The position numbers and the translations under genes were made by a program. A stretch of DNA of 64,000 bases. Origin: Semisulcospira habei (Eukaryota; Mollusca; Gastropoda; Semisulcospiridae). Position 1 is the first letter of the stretch. Every line of letters starts with the position of its first letter. Where the stretch lies: positions 178,493,111 through 178,557,110 of the forward strand of contig BTPG01000001.1 in assembly GCA_036245525.1 (NCBI GenBank), written 5' to 3'. Below, piece by piece: positions 41,585-51,705 of this stretch. The notes beneath the pieces are model-generated. The model was not told the DNA's origin. It made no database searches and saw only the letters and a list, made by a program, of their open reading frames with translations.

Positions 41585-42919
41585 ATGGAAAAAACTACAA
41601 AACCAAAACTGGCACCAAAGCGGCACATAGCCACTGACATTGACCTGAAAATGATAGCGACTCCGATTGTGAGGAAGCGACGCCTCAGGCTTCGGCCGTC
41701 GGGCCTCGCTTTCTCATTATCCACAGCAAAGTTAAAGAGAAGCCTGTTTCCAAGCTGCACCCTTTCCTGGTAGGGGAGACCCACAGGAGCCGTGTTGGCA
41801 GGCCTGAGGCCCAGCGCCTCAGGTCTGGTGACTTGCTGGTAGAGTGCCGTACCCGGGCACACTCCAATAGGCTACTGAGGCTCTCCTCTATCGGAGACAC
41901 TCCAGTGGAGGTCACTCCCCACAAAACGATGAATTCTTCAAGAGGAGTGATTAAAGATCAAGCATTGGCCGAACTGTCTGAAGATGAACTTGTACGGAAC
42001 CTTAAGTCACAGGGGGTGACCTACGTCAGGCGCTTCATTTCCAGACGAGGACAGGGAGATCCGTCTCCCTACCATCATCCTGACGTTTGGCACGCCCACC
42101 GCTCCTACTACCATCTGGGGAGGTTACTACTCCCTAAAAGTGAAAAAGTACGTCCCTCTCCCCCTCCGGAGCTTTAAGTGCCAAACGTATTGCCATGGGC
42201 AGAAGACATGCCGCCAGGCAGAGGCTCTGTGCGCCCGCTGCACTAAGCCCGGACACTCTGCTGAGTCCTGCACAGCCATCCCCCTGTGTGTGAAATGCCA
42301 GGGGGCGCATATGGCTTCGGACAAGAAGTACCCTTGGTGGATCTCCGAGTGCAGGATTCAGCAGGTGCGTGTGGACAAGGGGCTGTCCTTTGCGGACGCC
42401 GAAAAACTGGTTGACGGTCCTGGTGCAGCTGAGGCTGCGCCAAACTCAAGTAACACCTCTGTGTATACCTCCAGTGCTGCGGTGGCAGGCAAGCGCCCCA
42501 CCAAAGACTTCTCTTCTCAAACCCTAACTTCTTGGTTGGGGGCGGAGCCTCGGATCCTCTCGCCCCTGGAGAGTAACCCTCCTCCGGTGGTGACGAGGGG
42601 CCAGGGAATGCAGAGGGCGGACACTGCCGGTCCGGTGGCACTGCCTTCTGCTGCCCCCAAGCCTCTGGCCCTACCCAAACCTGCTAGTTTGTCAACGCCA
42701 AAGGCTTCTGGCTCTGGTCAGCCTTCTAAGGCCGCTAACTCTAGCGGCAGTAACGCTGCCCAGGACCAGAAGTCTAAGAAATCTATGTGGGAAGAGGCCC
42801 GGGAGCCGGCCCGCCTCCCCCCTTCCTCCCCCCCCCCCCCCCCCCCCCCCCCCCCCGCTTTCTTCAACTCCTTCCAAGGCAAAGGAAAAAGGGGGAAACA
42901 ACTCTGCACCCCTAGATAA
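41585..42919 (+). pseudogene. LINE copy G ORF1, frameshifted, with a poly-C expansion
   Basis: It starts MEKTTKPKLAPKRHIATDID at 41585. Frame changes occur near 41645 and 42048. The knuckles are partly mutated: RSFKCQTYCHGQKTC has lost the first Cys, the second (CARCTKPGHSAESC) is intact and the third (CVKCQGAHMASDKKY) has lost its last Cys. About 110 bp of the tail is missing and a 29-C run (42828-42856) is present. It ends in TAG at 42917; TAA follows in place of the usual stop-start junction, and the ORF2 ATG is TTG here. Confidence 0.88.
42828..42856 (+). repeat. Poly-C tract, 29 C, in LINE ORF1
   Basis: It lies in the Pro-rich tail of copy G ORF1, at a different position from the 24-C tract of copy F. 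Confidence 0.95.
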
Positions 42920-42960
42920 GACATAACCTTGTACTCTCTGCTTCAGTGGAATTGTCGTGG

Positions 42961-44252
42961 TGGGTGGCTTCCCCCTGGACAAGCTAGCAGTACCCGTTTT
43001 TAGGTCTCCCAATTTTTTCGAAAAATATCCTGAAAATGCCAGTCGTCGGGCTTCCCAACGCTGTGGAGCTATTGCTAAACACCCTGCTAGCTGACCATTC
43101 CATTAAATCGTGGAAAATCGCCGGGGAAGGTGAGGACATGACTTTTGTGCTCAGGCTGTGTACGGCAGCAGAGCAGACCGGGACCGCCATCACTACACGC
43201 AAGGGACAGTGGCGACGTAAACCCCCAAGCCAGGTGCGGCGTGACCTGAGGAGGGCCGAGCAACATCGGGCGAGACTGGACAACAACAACACCCAAGCCC
43301 AAGGTACACAAGAAACACAGAATGATTGTGACAACAACAACACAGAAACAAAGGCAAGTGACAATGACAAACACTTCAGTTTATTTGTGTCAACACCAGA
43401 TACTGACCTACATTCCAACACGGTCACAGTGGCAACAGAGGACACATCACGCACCCCACGTGCTGTTCACGATATTGAAAATGACTTAACACAGTGGAAT
43501 GCTGTTCAGGGGGCGTGTGCTACAGGTGTGTCAAACGTCGAAAACCTCGACAGGACTGTGGACTATTTTGGTTTTTCCACTTCAGCATCTCAACAAGATG
43601 ATGTGTTTGACATCGAAAAAGAAGGAGAAGCAGCTGGTTACGACGTACACGTTACTAAACTGTATGTGGCGGGAATCACAGGGCGGCTAACACAAAAACT
43701 GCTACGAAAACCAACCAGAAACACAAAGTTCAAGAATATTGTGTTTGACAGTGGGCCCTCACAAGCTCAGCAGTTACTGCTGGGAGAGAGTGATGATATT
43801 ATCATTGTGTATGACTGTCAGCAGCAGATCGTGGTGAACTGGTTCATCAAGCACGCAACAACAACAGAGACAGAACGTTACTATAGGGACAGGTTACGTC
43901 AAGGTGGCTCTGTGGACAGACAGACACACCGTGATGACTTCGACATCATGGAGACAGACCTACATCTCCTGGCGACTTTGGTGCGACATCTCCTTGGATA
44001 ACACTGCACAGTGCTGCTGCGTGACTGTCGGACTACACGTTGAAGCCCGTACACCAGTGACTATTAAATTGACTGAATCAGTCATGATATAATGAACTGT
44101 CGTGAATGACGTCGGTTTCCGCGTCGGTTCATTCGATCGTTTTGTTTTGTATTTTTTATCTCTGAACGAAATATTATACCCCCCCCCCCCCCCCTTTTGT
44201 GTATGGGCAAAATGCCTAACGCAATAAAGACATCTGAATCTGAATCTGAATC
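42961..44252 (+). mobile_element. ORF1-only retroelement (half-LINE-like), 1,292 bp
   Basis: It is inserted at the start of LINE G ORF2, with a 13-14 bp perfect target duplication GGAATTGTCGTGG (ending 42960 and 44266). A 75-nt leader precedes one intact ORF (43036-44001). The 3' UTR has an 18-C run (44179-44196), a polyadenylation-like AATAAA (44223-44228) and a (TCTGAA)n tail. These are hallmarks of target-primed retrotransposition. There is no RT, so it must use enzymes supplied in trans. A processed copy of a host or LINE mRNA is the alternative. Confidence 0.82.
43036..44001 (+). CDS. Intact 321-aa ORF of the ORF1-only retroelement, unknown function
   Basis: No named family is recognised. 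The N-terminal region (residues 1-80) ends in a strongly basic helix, RRKPPSQVRRDLRRAEQHRAR, suitable for nucleic-acid binding. Residues 85-200 are Asn/Thr/Asp-rich and low in complexity. The C-terminal domain (about 205-321) is folded-looking: LYVAGITGRLTQKLLRK, FKNIVFDSGPSQAQQ, ESDDIIIVYDCQQQIVVNWF, then an acidic helix. No zinc knuckle, RRM signature or catalytic motif is visible. An ORF1-like RNA-binding protein of another LINE family fits the context. The ORF is undamaged although the host LINE is decayed. Confidence 0.7.
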   Translation: MPVVGLPNAVELLLNTLLADHSIKSWKIAGEGEDMTFVLRLCTAAEQTGTAITTRKGQWRRKPPSQVRRDLRRAEQHRARLDNNNTQAQGTQETQNDCDNNNTETKASDNDKHFSLFVSTPDTDLHSNTVTVATEDTSRTPRAVHDIENDLTQWNAVQGACATGVSNVENLDRTVDYFGFSTSASQQDDVFDIEKEGEAAGYDVHVTKLYVAGITGRLTQKLLRKPTRNTKFKNIVFDSGPSQAQQLLLGESDDIIIVYDCQQQIVVNWFIKHATTTETERYYRDRLRQGGSVDRQTHRDDFDIMETDLHLLATLVRHLLG

Positions 44253-44641
44253 TGGAATTGTCGTGGTTTTCAAGCTAACTTTCAGGAATTACGTCTTTTA
44301 GTCAAGTGCTATAACCCCTCATTAATATCTCTTCAGGAGACTTACCTGAAGACTTCTGACCCTGTGTCCTTTAATGGTTTTAACGTTATACATAAAGGCT
44401 CCGATTCGGAGAGGCGCTCGGGTGGAGTGGCTCTTCTCATTAGTAGCGGGTCTGTAGTAATGATATTTTTAATTTAGTAGAACAACTGCCCCCTCCCTTT
44501 ATTCTCATGGGGGATTTTAACGGTCACGCTCAACTTTGGGGTACTGACCACTATGATGGCAGAGGTCAGATGTTAGAAGATGTTTTTTCTCAACTTAACC
44601 TATGTGTCTTTAACGATGGCTCACCTACATACTCTAACTCA

Positions 44642-44795
44642 GGTTCAGAATCTAGTTCTGTTCTAGACCTCACTGTGTGTGATCCTTCTCTCATGCTGGA
44701 CTTTGACTGGAAGGTTCAGGTTCAGAATCTAGTTCTGTTCTATACCTCACTGTGTGTGATCCTTTTCTCATGCTGGACTTTGACTGGAAGGTTCA
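44642..44795 (+). repeat. 77-bp tandem duplication in LINE G ORF2
   Basis: GGTTCAGAATCTAGTTCTGT starts at 44642 and again at 44719. The two units differ by a few substitutions (CTAGACC/CTATACC, CCTTCTC/CCTTTTC), so the duplication is not brand new. Confidence 0.9.
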
Positions 44796-45196
44796 CGACG
44801 ACCTGTGTGGTAGTGACCACTTCCCAGTAGTCCTGTCATCGGTCAGCTGTGAGGAGGATTCGCCGGTGGGGCGCTGGAATCTCAAGAAAGCTAACTGGCT
44901 TCTGTTCGCCTCCCTCTATCAGTCTCGTCTTACAGAGGAGGTGGTCATGTCAGCTGAAGAACCTGTTTTTTGTTTTACTTCTATTTTGTTGGACGTAGCA
45001 GGTGACACCATCCCTAGAACTTCCGCATCAGTCCCTCGGAAGCCAAGAGTACGATGGTTCAATGAAGAGTGCTGCAAGGCCCAAAAAGCGTGCAAATCTG
45101 CTCAGCGACGTGCTTTCCGTAATCCGTCGCAAGTGAATATTTTAACCTTTAAAAGACAGAGGGCCAAAGCCCGTTACATTTTTAAACGTGAACGCC

Positions 45197-45370
45197 GTGC
45201 TTCCTGGAGACGCTTCGTCTCATCTTTAACTTCTTGGACTCCGTCCCAGAAAGTCTGGAAGGCTGTTCGGAGAATTAGGGGCAGGGCTTCCTGGAGACGC
45301 TTCGTCTCCTATTTATCTTCTAGGACTCTGTCCCAAAAAGTCTGGAAGTCTGTTCGAAGAATTAGGGGCA
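45197..45370 (+). repeat. Tandem duplication of about 88 bp whose two units come from different LINE lineages
   Basis: GCTTCCTGGAGACGCTTCGT begins at about 45199 and again at about 45286. The first unit matches copy A type (TTTAACTTCTTGGACTCCGT); the second matches copy F exactly where F is distinctive (CTATTTATCTTCTAGGACTC and GGAAGTCTGTTCG). Confidence 0.88.
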
Positions 45371-45698
45371 GGGGTGGCTCAGCTTCTGTCGGCCATCTTA
45401 GAGATGGTGCCAGCTTGGTCACAGATAAAAAAGCTGTGGCCAATTTGCTTGCCTCCACCATTGCCCATAATTCTTCAACAGAGCATTATTCACCCTTCTT
45501 CCAGAGAGAGAAGGAGAAGCGAGAGTCTCGCATTTGTGATTTTAAGTCTGATAACTCAGAATACTATAATACCCCTTTTACATTATCAGAATTGCAGCAA
45601 GCCTTGCAGAAATGTAATGACTCTGCTGCTGGCCAAGATACCATCCACTATCCATTCCTAATGCATTTGCCTGAGAGGTCACTCCTTGTACTTCTCAA

Positions 45699-45779
45699 GC
45701 CTACCCGGCACCGGCCTCCACGTGGCGTAGGTGGGTAGTCCGCTCAGTCCCTGACTGAGTGGGCTAGCGGACGGGTGCC
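45699..45779 (+). ncRNA. Candidate HDV-like ribozyme, LINE copy C
   Basis: It has the same sequence and pairings as in copy B, beginning exactly at the insertion junction. Confidence 0.48.
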
Positions 45780-46342
45780 ATCTTTGTCCAGGATTAGGAC
45801 TTGATGTCAGCAGATATGTTGTTCAGCCTTTTCACTGGTCCGGTTTTTAAGGAGCTGTGCTAACCTAGGTCGTACCATGTTGGATTGGTCCTTAAAAATA
45901 CTCGTGACTTTTTGGTCCTTTGGATCCCAAGTGTTTGCCGTGCTTGGAGACCCGTGTCGGGGGAGAAGAGGATCCTGGTGGCTGAAACACTCCACTTTGG
46001 CCTTGACTTCTGCCTAAACGGGAGGCTAGTCGTACCGGCCTAGTCAATCGGCTCTTGTCACGTTGAGCCCTATCCCACTGTTGACATGCGGGTTGCTATA
46101 CGGAGCACCATGCTATAGCCTTTGCTGCTGATTAGGTGCTTTACGCCAGTATTCCCCTGCATTCAACGGTGTGATAGAAGGCGGTGGCTCAAACGGTTCA
46201 ATCGGGCTTACCCCTTTGAGTATATCTTTCGGGCAGTCTCCATTGTGCGTCGGCTGGAGACCCGCCGACAGTTGCACTTTCCCTTGTTGGGCTCGGTGGC
46301 GGGCGGGGACCCCCGGGGGATGAATATCTCTACTAATATAAT

Positions 46343-47772
46343 ATGGATAAAACAAAAAAACCAAAACTAGCACAGAAACGGCATATAGACACCGAATTTG
46401 ACCATGACAGTGATTCAGACTGTGAGGAAGCGACGCCTCAGGCGTCGGCCGTATGGCCTCGCTTCCTCATTGTCCATAGCAAGGTGAAGGAGAAACCAGT
46501 TACCAAGCTGCATCCTTTTCTGGTGGGGGAGACCCTCAGGAGCCGTGTTGGCAGGCCTGACGCCCAGCGCCTCAGGTCTGGTGACTTGCTGGTGGAGTGC
46601 CGTACTCCAGCGGGCTGCTGGGGCTCTCTTCCATCGGAGACACTCCTGTGGAAGTCACACCCCACAAAACTATGAATTCGTCAAGAGGCGTAATCAAAGA
46701 TCAAGCTTTGGCAGAACTGTCAGAAGATGAACTTGTAAGGAACCTTAAGTCTCAGGGGGTGACTTGCGTCAGGCGCTTCGCTTCCAAGCGAGGTGGTGGG
46801 GAGATCCGTCTCCCTACCATCATCCTGACGTTTGGCACCCCCACCCCTCCTACTACCATCTGGGGAGGTTACTACTCCCTGAGAGTGAAAAAGTACGTCC
46901 CTCTTCCCCTCCGGTGCTTTAAGTGCCAAAAGTATGGCCATGGGCAGAAGACATGCCGTCAGGCAGAGGCTTCATGCGCCCGTTGCACTAGGCCCGGACA
47001 CTCTGCTGAGTCCTGCACAGCCACCCCCCTGTGTGTGAATTGCCAGGGGGCGCATATGACTTCGGATAAGAAATGCCCTCGTTGGATATCCGAGTGCAAG
47101 ATTCAGCAGGTGCGTGTGGAGAAGGGGCTGTCCTTTCTGGATGCCAAAAAACTGGTTGAAGGCCCTGGTGCAGCTGCGGCTGCCCCAACCTCTAACACCT
47201 CAGTGTATACTTTTAGTGCAGCGGTGGCAGGCAAGCGCCCCACCAAAGACTTTTCATGTCAGACCCCAACTTCTTGGTTGGGGGCGGAGCCTCGGCTCAT
47301 CTCGCCCCTGGAGAGTAACCCTCCTCCGGTGGTGACAAGGAGCCAGGGAACGCAGAAGGCGGACACTGCCGGTCCGGTTGTGCCGCCTTCTGTTGCCCCT
47401 AAGCCTCAGCCCCCACCCAAACCTGTTAGTCAGTCAACTCCAAAGGCTTCTGGCTCTGGTCAGCCTTCTAAGGCCGCTAACTCTAGCGGCAGGAACGCTG
47501 CCCAGGACCAGAAGTCTAAGAAATCTATGGGACCGCTGTGCGCACGGGCCCAGAAGGGGAACACAGATGTGCCCCTTCAAAACAAATATGCTGCACTGGA
47601 GGAGCGGATGGAGGGAGTGGAAGTTGTTGTTGCTGATGCTGCGGCAGCTCCACCCCCTTCCTCTCCGAAGAACCAGAGGAGGCCCGGGAGCCGGCCCCCC
47701 TCTGTTTCTTCAACTCCTTCCAAGGTAAAGGAAAAAGGGGGGAAAAACTCCTTACCCCCAGATCAGACTTAA
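46343..47772 (+). pseudogene. LINE copy C ORF1, 10-bp deletion
   Basis: It starts MDKTKKPKLAQKRHIDTEFD. A 10-bp deletion near 46606 (copy B has CGGGCACACT there) shifts the frame within the N-terminal domain. From about 46620 the frame is open through the three CCHC knuckles to TAA at 47772. The A6 run at 47146-47151 is the presumed ancestral state of the copy B frameshift. ORF2 starts two bases downstream. Confidence 0.93.
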
Positions 47773-47774
47773 TC

Positions 47775-50700
47775 ATGGACTCTTTGCTTCAGTGGAATTG
47801 TCGTGGTTTTCGAGCTAACTTTGAGGAATTACGTCTTTTAGTCAAGTTCTATAACCCCTCAGTCATATCTCTTCAGGAGACTTACCTGAAGACTTCTGAC
47901 CCTGTGTCTTTTAATGGTTTTAATGTTATACATAAAGGCTCTGATTCGGAGAGGCGCTCGGGTGGAGCGGCTCTTCTCATTAGTAGCCAAATTTTCTGTA
48001 GCCCCGTTAGCATCGACACCTGTCTTCAGGCTGTCGCTGCTCGGGTTACCTTAAAAAAGACCATAACCATATGCAGTATTTACCTGCCACCATCACTGCG
48101 GGTCTGTAGCAATGATATTTTTCACTTAGTAGATCAACTGCCCCCTCCCTTTATTCTCATGGGGGATTTTAACGGTCATGCTCACCTTTGGGGTAGTGAC
48201 CACTATGATGGCAGAGGTCAGATGTTAGAAGATGTTTTTTCTCAACTTAACCTATGTGTCTTTAACGATGGCTCACCTACATACTCTAACTCAGGTTCCG
48301 GATCTAGTTCTGTTCTAGACCTCACTGTGTGTGATCCTTCTCTCATGCTGGACTTTGACTGGAAGGTTCACGACGACCTGTGTGGTAGTGACCACTTCCC
48401 AGTAGTCCTGTCATCGGTCAGCTGTGAGGAGGATTCGCCGGTGGGGCGCTGGAATCTCAAGAAAGCTAACTGGTCTCTGTTTGCCTCTCTCTGTCAGTCT
48501 CGTCTTACAGAGGAGGTGGTCATGTCAGCTGAAGAACCTGTTTCTTGTTTTACTTCTATTTTGTTGGAGGTTGCAGGTGAAACCATCCCTAGGACTTCCA
48601 CATCACTCCCTCGGAAGCCGAGAGTACCATGGTTCAATGAAGAGTGCCGCAAGGCCCAAACAATGCGCAAATCTGCTCATCGACGTGCATTTCGTAATCC
48701 GTCGCAAGCAAATATTTTAACCTTTAAAAGACAGCGGGCGAAAGCCCGTTATATTTTTAAACGTGAACGCCGTGCTTCCTGGAGACGCTTCGTCTCATCT
48801 TTATCTTCTAGGACTCCGTCCCAAAAAGTCTGGAAGGCTGTTCGAAGAATTAGGGGCAGGGGTGGCTCGGCTTCTGTCGGCCATCTTAGAGATGGTGCCA
48901 GTTTGGTCACAGATAAAAAGGCTGTGGCCAATTTGCTTGCCTCCACCATTGCCCATAATTCTTCAACAGAGCATTATTCACCTTTCTTCCAGAGAGAGAA
49001 GGAGAAGCGAGAATCTTGTGCTTGTGATTTTATATCGGATAACTTGGAAGACTATAATGCCCCTTTTACGTTTTCAGAATTGCAGCAAGCCATGCAGAAA
49101 TGTACTGACTCTGCTGCTGGATTAGATACCATCCATTATCAGCTCATAACACATCTGCCTGAGGATTCACTCCTTGTACTTCTCAAGGCCTTTAACCATA
49201 TCTGGATAACCGGTCATTTTCCGCCATCTTGGCGCCAGGCTGTGGTTGTGCCAATTCCCAAGCCGGGTAAGGATCCTTCCGACCCGGGCAACTACCGGCC
49301 AATAGCTTTGACATCATGTTTATGTAAAACTATGGAACGCTTGGTCAACGCCCGACTGGTGTGGCATCTTGAGTCACAGGGTCTCATCACAGACCTCCAG
49401 TGCGGTTTCCGGCGCTTCCGTAGTACAACTGACCATCTAGTCCGCTTTGAGTCTTTTATCCGAGATGCTTTTGTCAACAAGCAGCATGTCTATGCAATTT
49501 TTTTGATCTTGAAAAGGCATATGACACTACCTGGAAGCATGGTATAATGTCTGATTTGTCGGACATGGGTTTTAAAGGGCATCTGCCCGTTTTTATTCAC
49601 AATTTTTTGTCCAACAGGTCGTTCCATGTCCGTGTGGGCTCCACCCTCTCCGACTCCTTTGAACAGGAGATGGGTGTCCCGCAGGGCAGTATTCTATCTC
49701 CTGTTTTATTTAGCATTAAAATAAATAACATTGTAAAGGCCGTCAAGGATGATTCTGAATGCTCTTTGTTTGTGGACGACTTTGCTTTGTGTGCACGAGG
49801 TCGAGGACTTGCGTCCCTTGAGAGGCGCTTGCAGCTGTGCGTTGATCGCATCCAGGGGTGGGTGTCTCTCAATGGATTCAGATTCTCGCCCTCCAAGACA
49901 GTCTGTGTGCATTTTACTAACCAGACGAAATTTTTTCCAGAACCTAGCCTGAGCATTGCTGGAGTGCCAATTAAGGTGGCTGAAGAGGCCAAGTTTTTGG
50001 GGGTCATCTTTGACAAAAGATTGACCTTCTGCAACCATGTTAACTACCTTAGAACCTCTTGTCGGAAGGCCCTCGACATTCTTCGTGTCGTTGGTCGTAC
50101 TGACTGGGGTGCAGACCGCATCGTCTTACTTCGACTGTACCGGGCCCTTGTTCGGTCCAAACTGGATTACGGCTCTGTGGTATATGGCTCGGCTTCCAAG
50201 TCTGTTCTGCAGCGTCTGAACACAATTCACCATCAAGGTCTGCGCATATGTCTGGGAGCCTTCAGGACATCTCCAGTTCCTAGTCTGTATGCAGAGGCAG
50301 GGGAGCCTTCTCTCAGGCTCCGCCGCATCCGCCTCATGCTCAGCTACGTTCTGAAGCTGAAGGCCCATCCAGAAAATCCTGCCTATGATTGTGTTTTTAA
50401 CCCGTCGTTTGCAGAGATTTACGATGCCCATCCGGGAGCTGTCCGTCCACTTTCCTTCCGTGTCCGACCTCATCTGCAGGCGGCCGGAGTGGACCTGGAC
50501 AAAGTTTCGGAATCTCTGCAACACGTCACTCCACCCTGGCTACTACCAGTTCCTGACATCTTGCTGGACTTGACTGCCCACAAGAAGGATTGTACTCCAC
50601 CAGCCATATACCAACAGAGCCTCAATGAACTCCTTTCAATTTTTCCTGGCTATTGTCGTCTTTATACGGATGGGTCCAAGTCTGAGGATGGAAGAGTGGC

Positions 50701-51466
50701 TGCGGCTGCAGTGTCCTCTCGCCATCCTAGACGCCCATTTAAGCTCCGTCTCCCTGACCATTCCTCTGTATTTAGTGCAGAACTGCAGGCCATTCTGCTA
50801 GCACTCAAGCATGCCTATCAGTCTCGGGAAAGGAACTTCCTGATTCTGTCTGACTCTCTTTCTGCCCTGCAGGCCCTTCAGGGCGCGGGAACAGACCATC
50901 CACTGCTGGTGCAGATTAGAGAGCTCTACGCGGACTTGATGAAGGAATATTATGACATCATTTTTATTTGGGTCCCAGGCCATGTGGGCATCGAAGGCAA
51001 CAGAATCGCAGATTCTGCTGCCAACAGTGCCCGCAGTGACCCTGTCCCTGACACACAGACTGTCTATAGTGATTTTAAACCTGTTATTAGTGCGTACATA
51101 GCCCGCGAGTGGCAGTCCGAGTGGGACAAAGAGGAAGGCAACAAGCTTCATGAAGCTCTTCCTAAGTTGTCTGACAGTCTACCTTTCCGCTGCGGCAGCC
51201 GCCGTGAGGAGACTGTCCTTGCTCGGCTCCACATCGGGCACACATATGTTACGCACTCTTACTTACTTAAACAGGATGAGCGTCCATGGTGTTTTGCCTG
51301 TGATGAGCAGTTTTCTGTTCGACACTTTTTGCTGTATTGTGCTGACCTCATTGACACCAGATATAAACACTTCACAGCAGACTCCTTGAAGGTTTTGTTC
51401 CGGGATGTTCCCCCGGACAAAATCTTCAATTTTTTGAGAGAATGCAATATTTTTAACAAGATCTGA
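47775..51466 (+). pseudogene. LINE copy C ORF2 (endonuclease-RT-RNase H), one frameshift
   Basis: The first 575 codons or so are open through the endonuclease and the first RT motifs. At a T7 run (49498-49504) one base is missing relative to copy B (TTTTCTTT), just before DLEKAYD. The frame then continues from about 49505 through GVPQGSILSP, FVDDF, RNase H and the CCHC motif to TGA at 51466. The T-run that breaks copy B is intact here, so B and C carry independent lesions. Confidence 0.94.
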
Positions 51467-51705
51467 GCATTCATAGACTATGTGAATTTTTTTATTTGCC
51501 CTTTTTGAGAGTCTGTAGACGTTTCTTTTCCAGACATGTGCGACATTTTAGCCTGAGATTTTTAATCTATATTTACATCTTGTCTTAAGACCTTGCTTTT
51601 AGTCTGGCTGACCAGATTTTTACCCATCCCGCCGTGAGATGGCCTTAGTCGCCTGCTCGGCGTTAAACCCAAATAACTAACTAACTAACTAATTGTACTT
51701 CTCAA

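Larger units (their letters stand above)
44267..45698 (+). pseudogene. LINE copy G ORF2, endonuclease to RT N-terminus, with deletion and two tandem duplications
   Basis: The endonuclease motifs QETYLK and MGDFNGHAQLWGTD are present, but about 110 bp between them is deleted at 44447. A 77-bp tandem duplication (44642-44795) shifts the frame. A second duplication of about 88 bp (45197-45370) follows in the basic linker. The frame 44752-45698 runs on to HLPERSLLVLL, where LINE C is inserted. The protein resumes at 51706. Confidence 0.88.
45699..51692 (+). mobile_element. LINE copy C, full length
   Basis: The complete element is 5,994 bp, flanked by TTGTACTTCTCAA (45686-45698 and 51693-51705) and inserted in the RT part of LINE G ORF2. 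It begins GCCTACCCGG and ends in (TAAC)n. It is nearly identical to copy B outside a 36-bp 5' UTR difference (45986) and scattered substitutions. Breaks: a 10-bp deletion in ORF1 and one missing base in ORF2. Confidence 0.96.
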
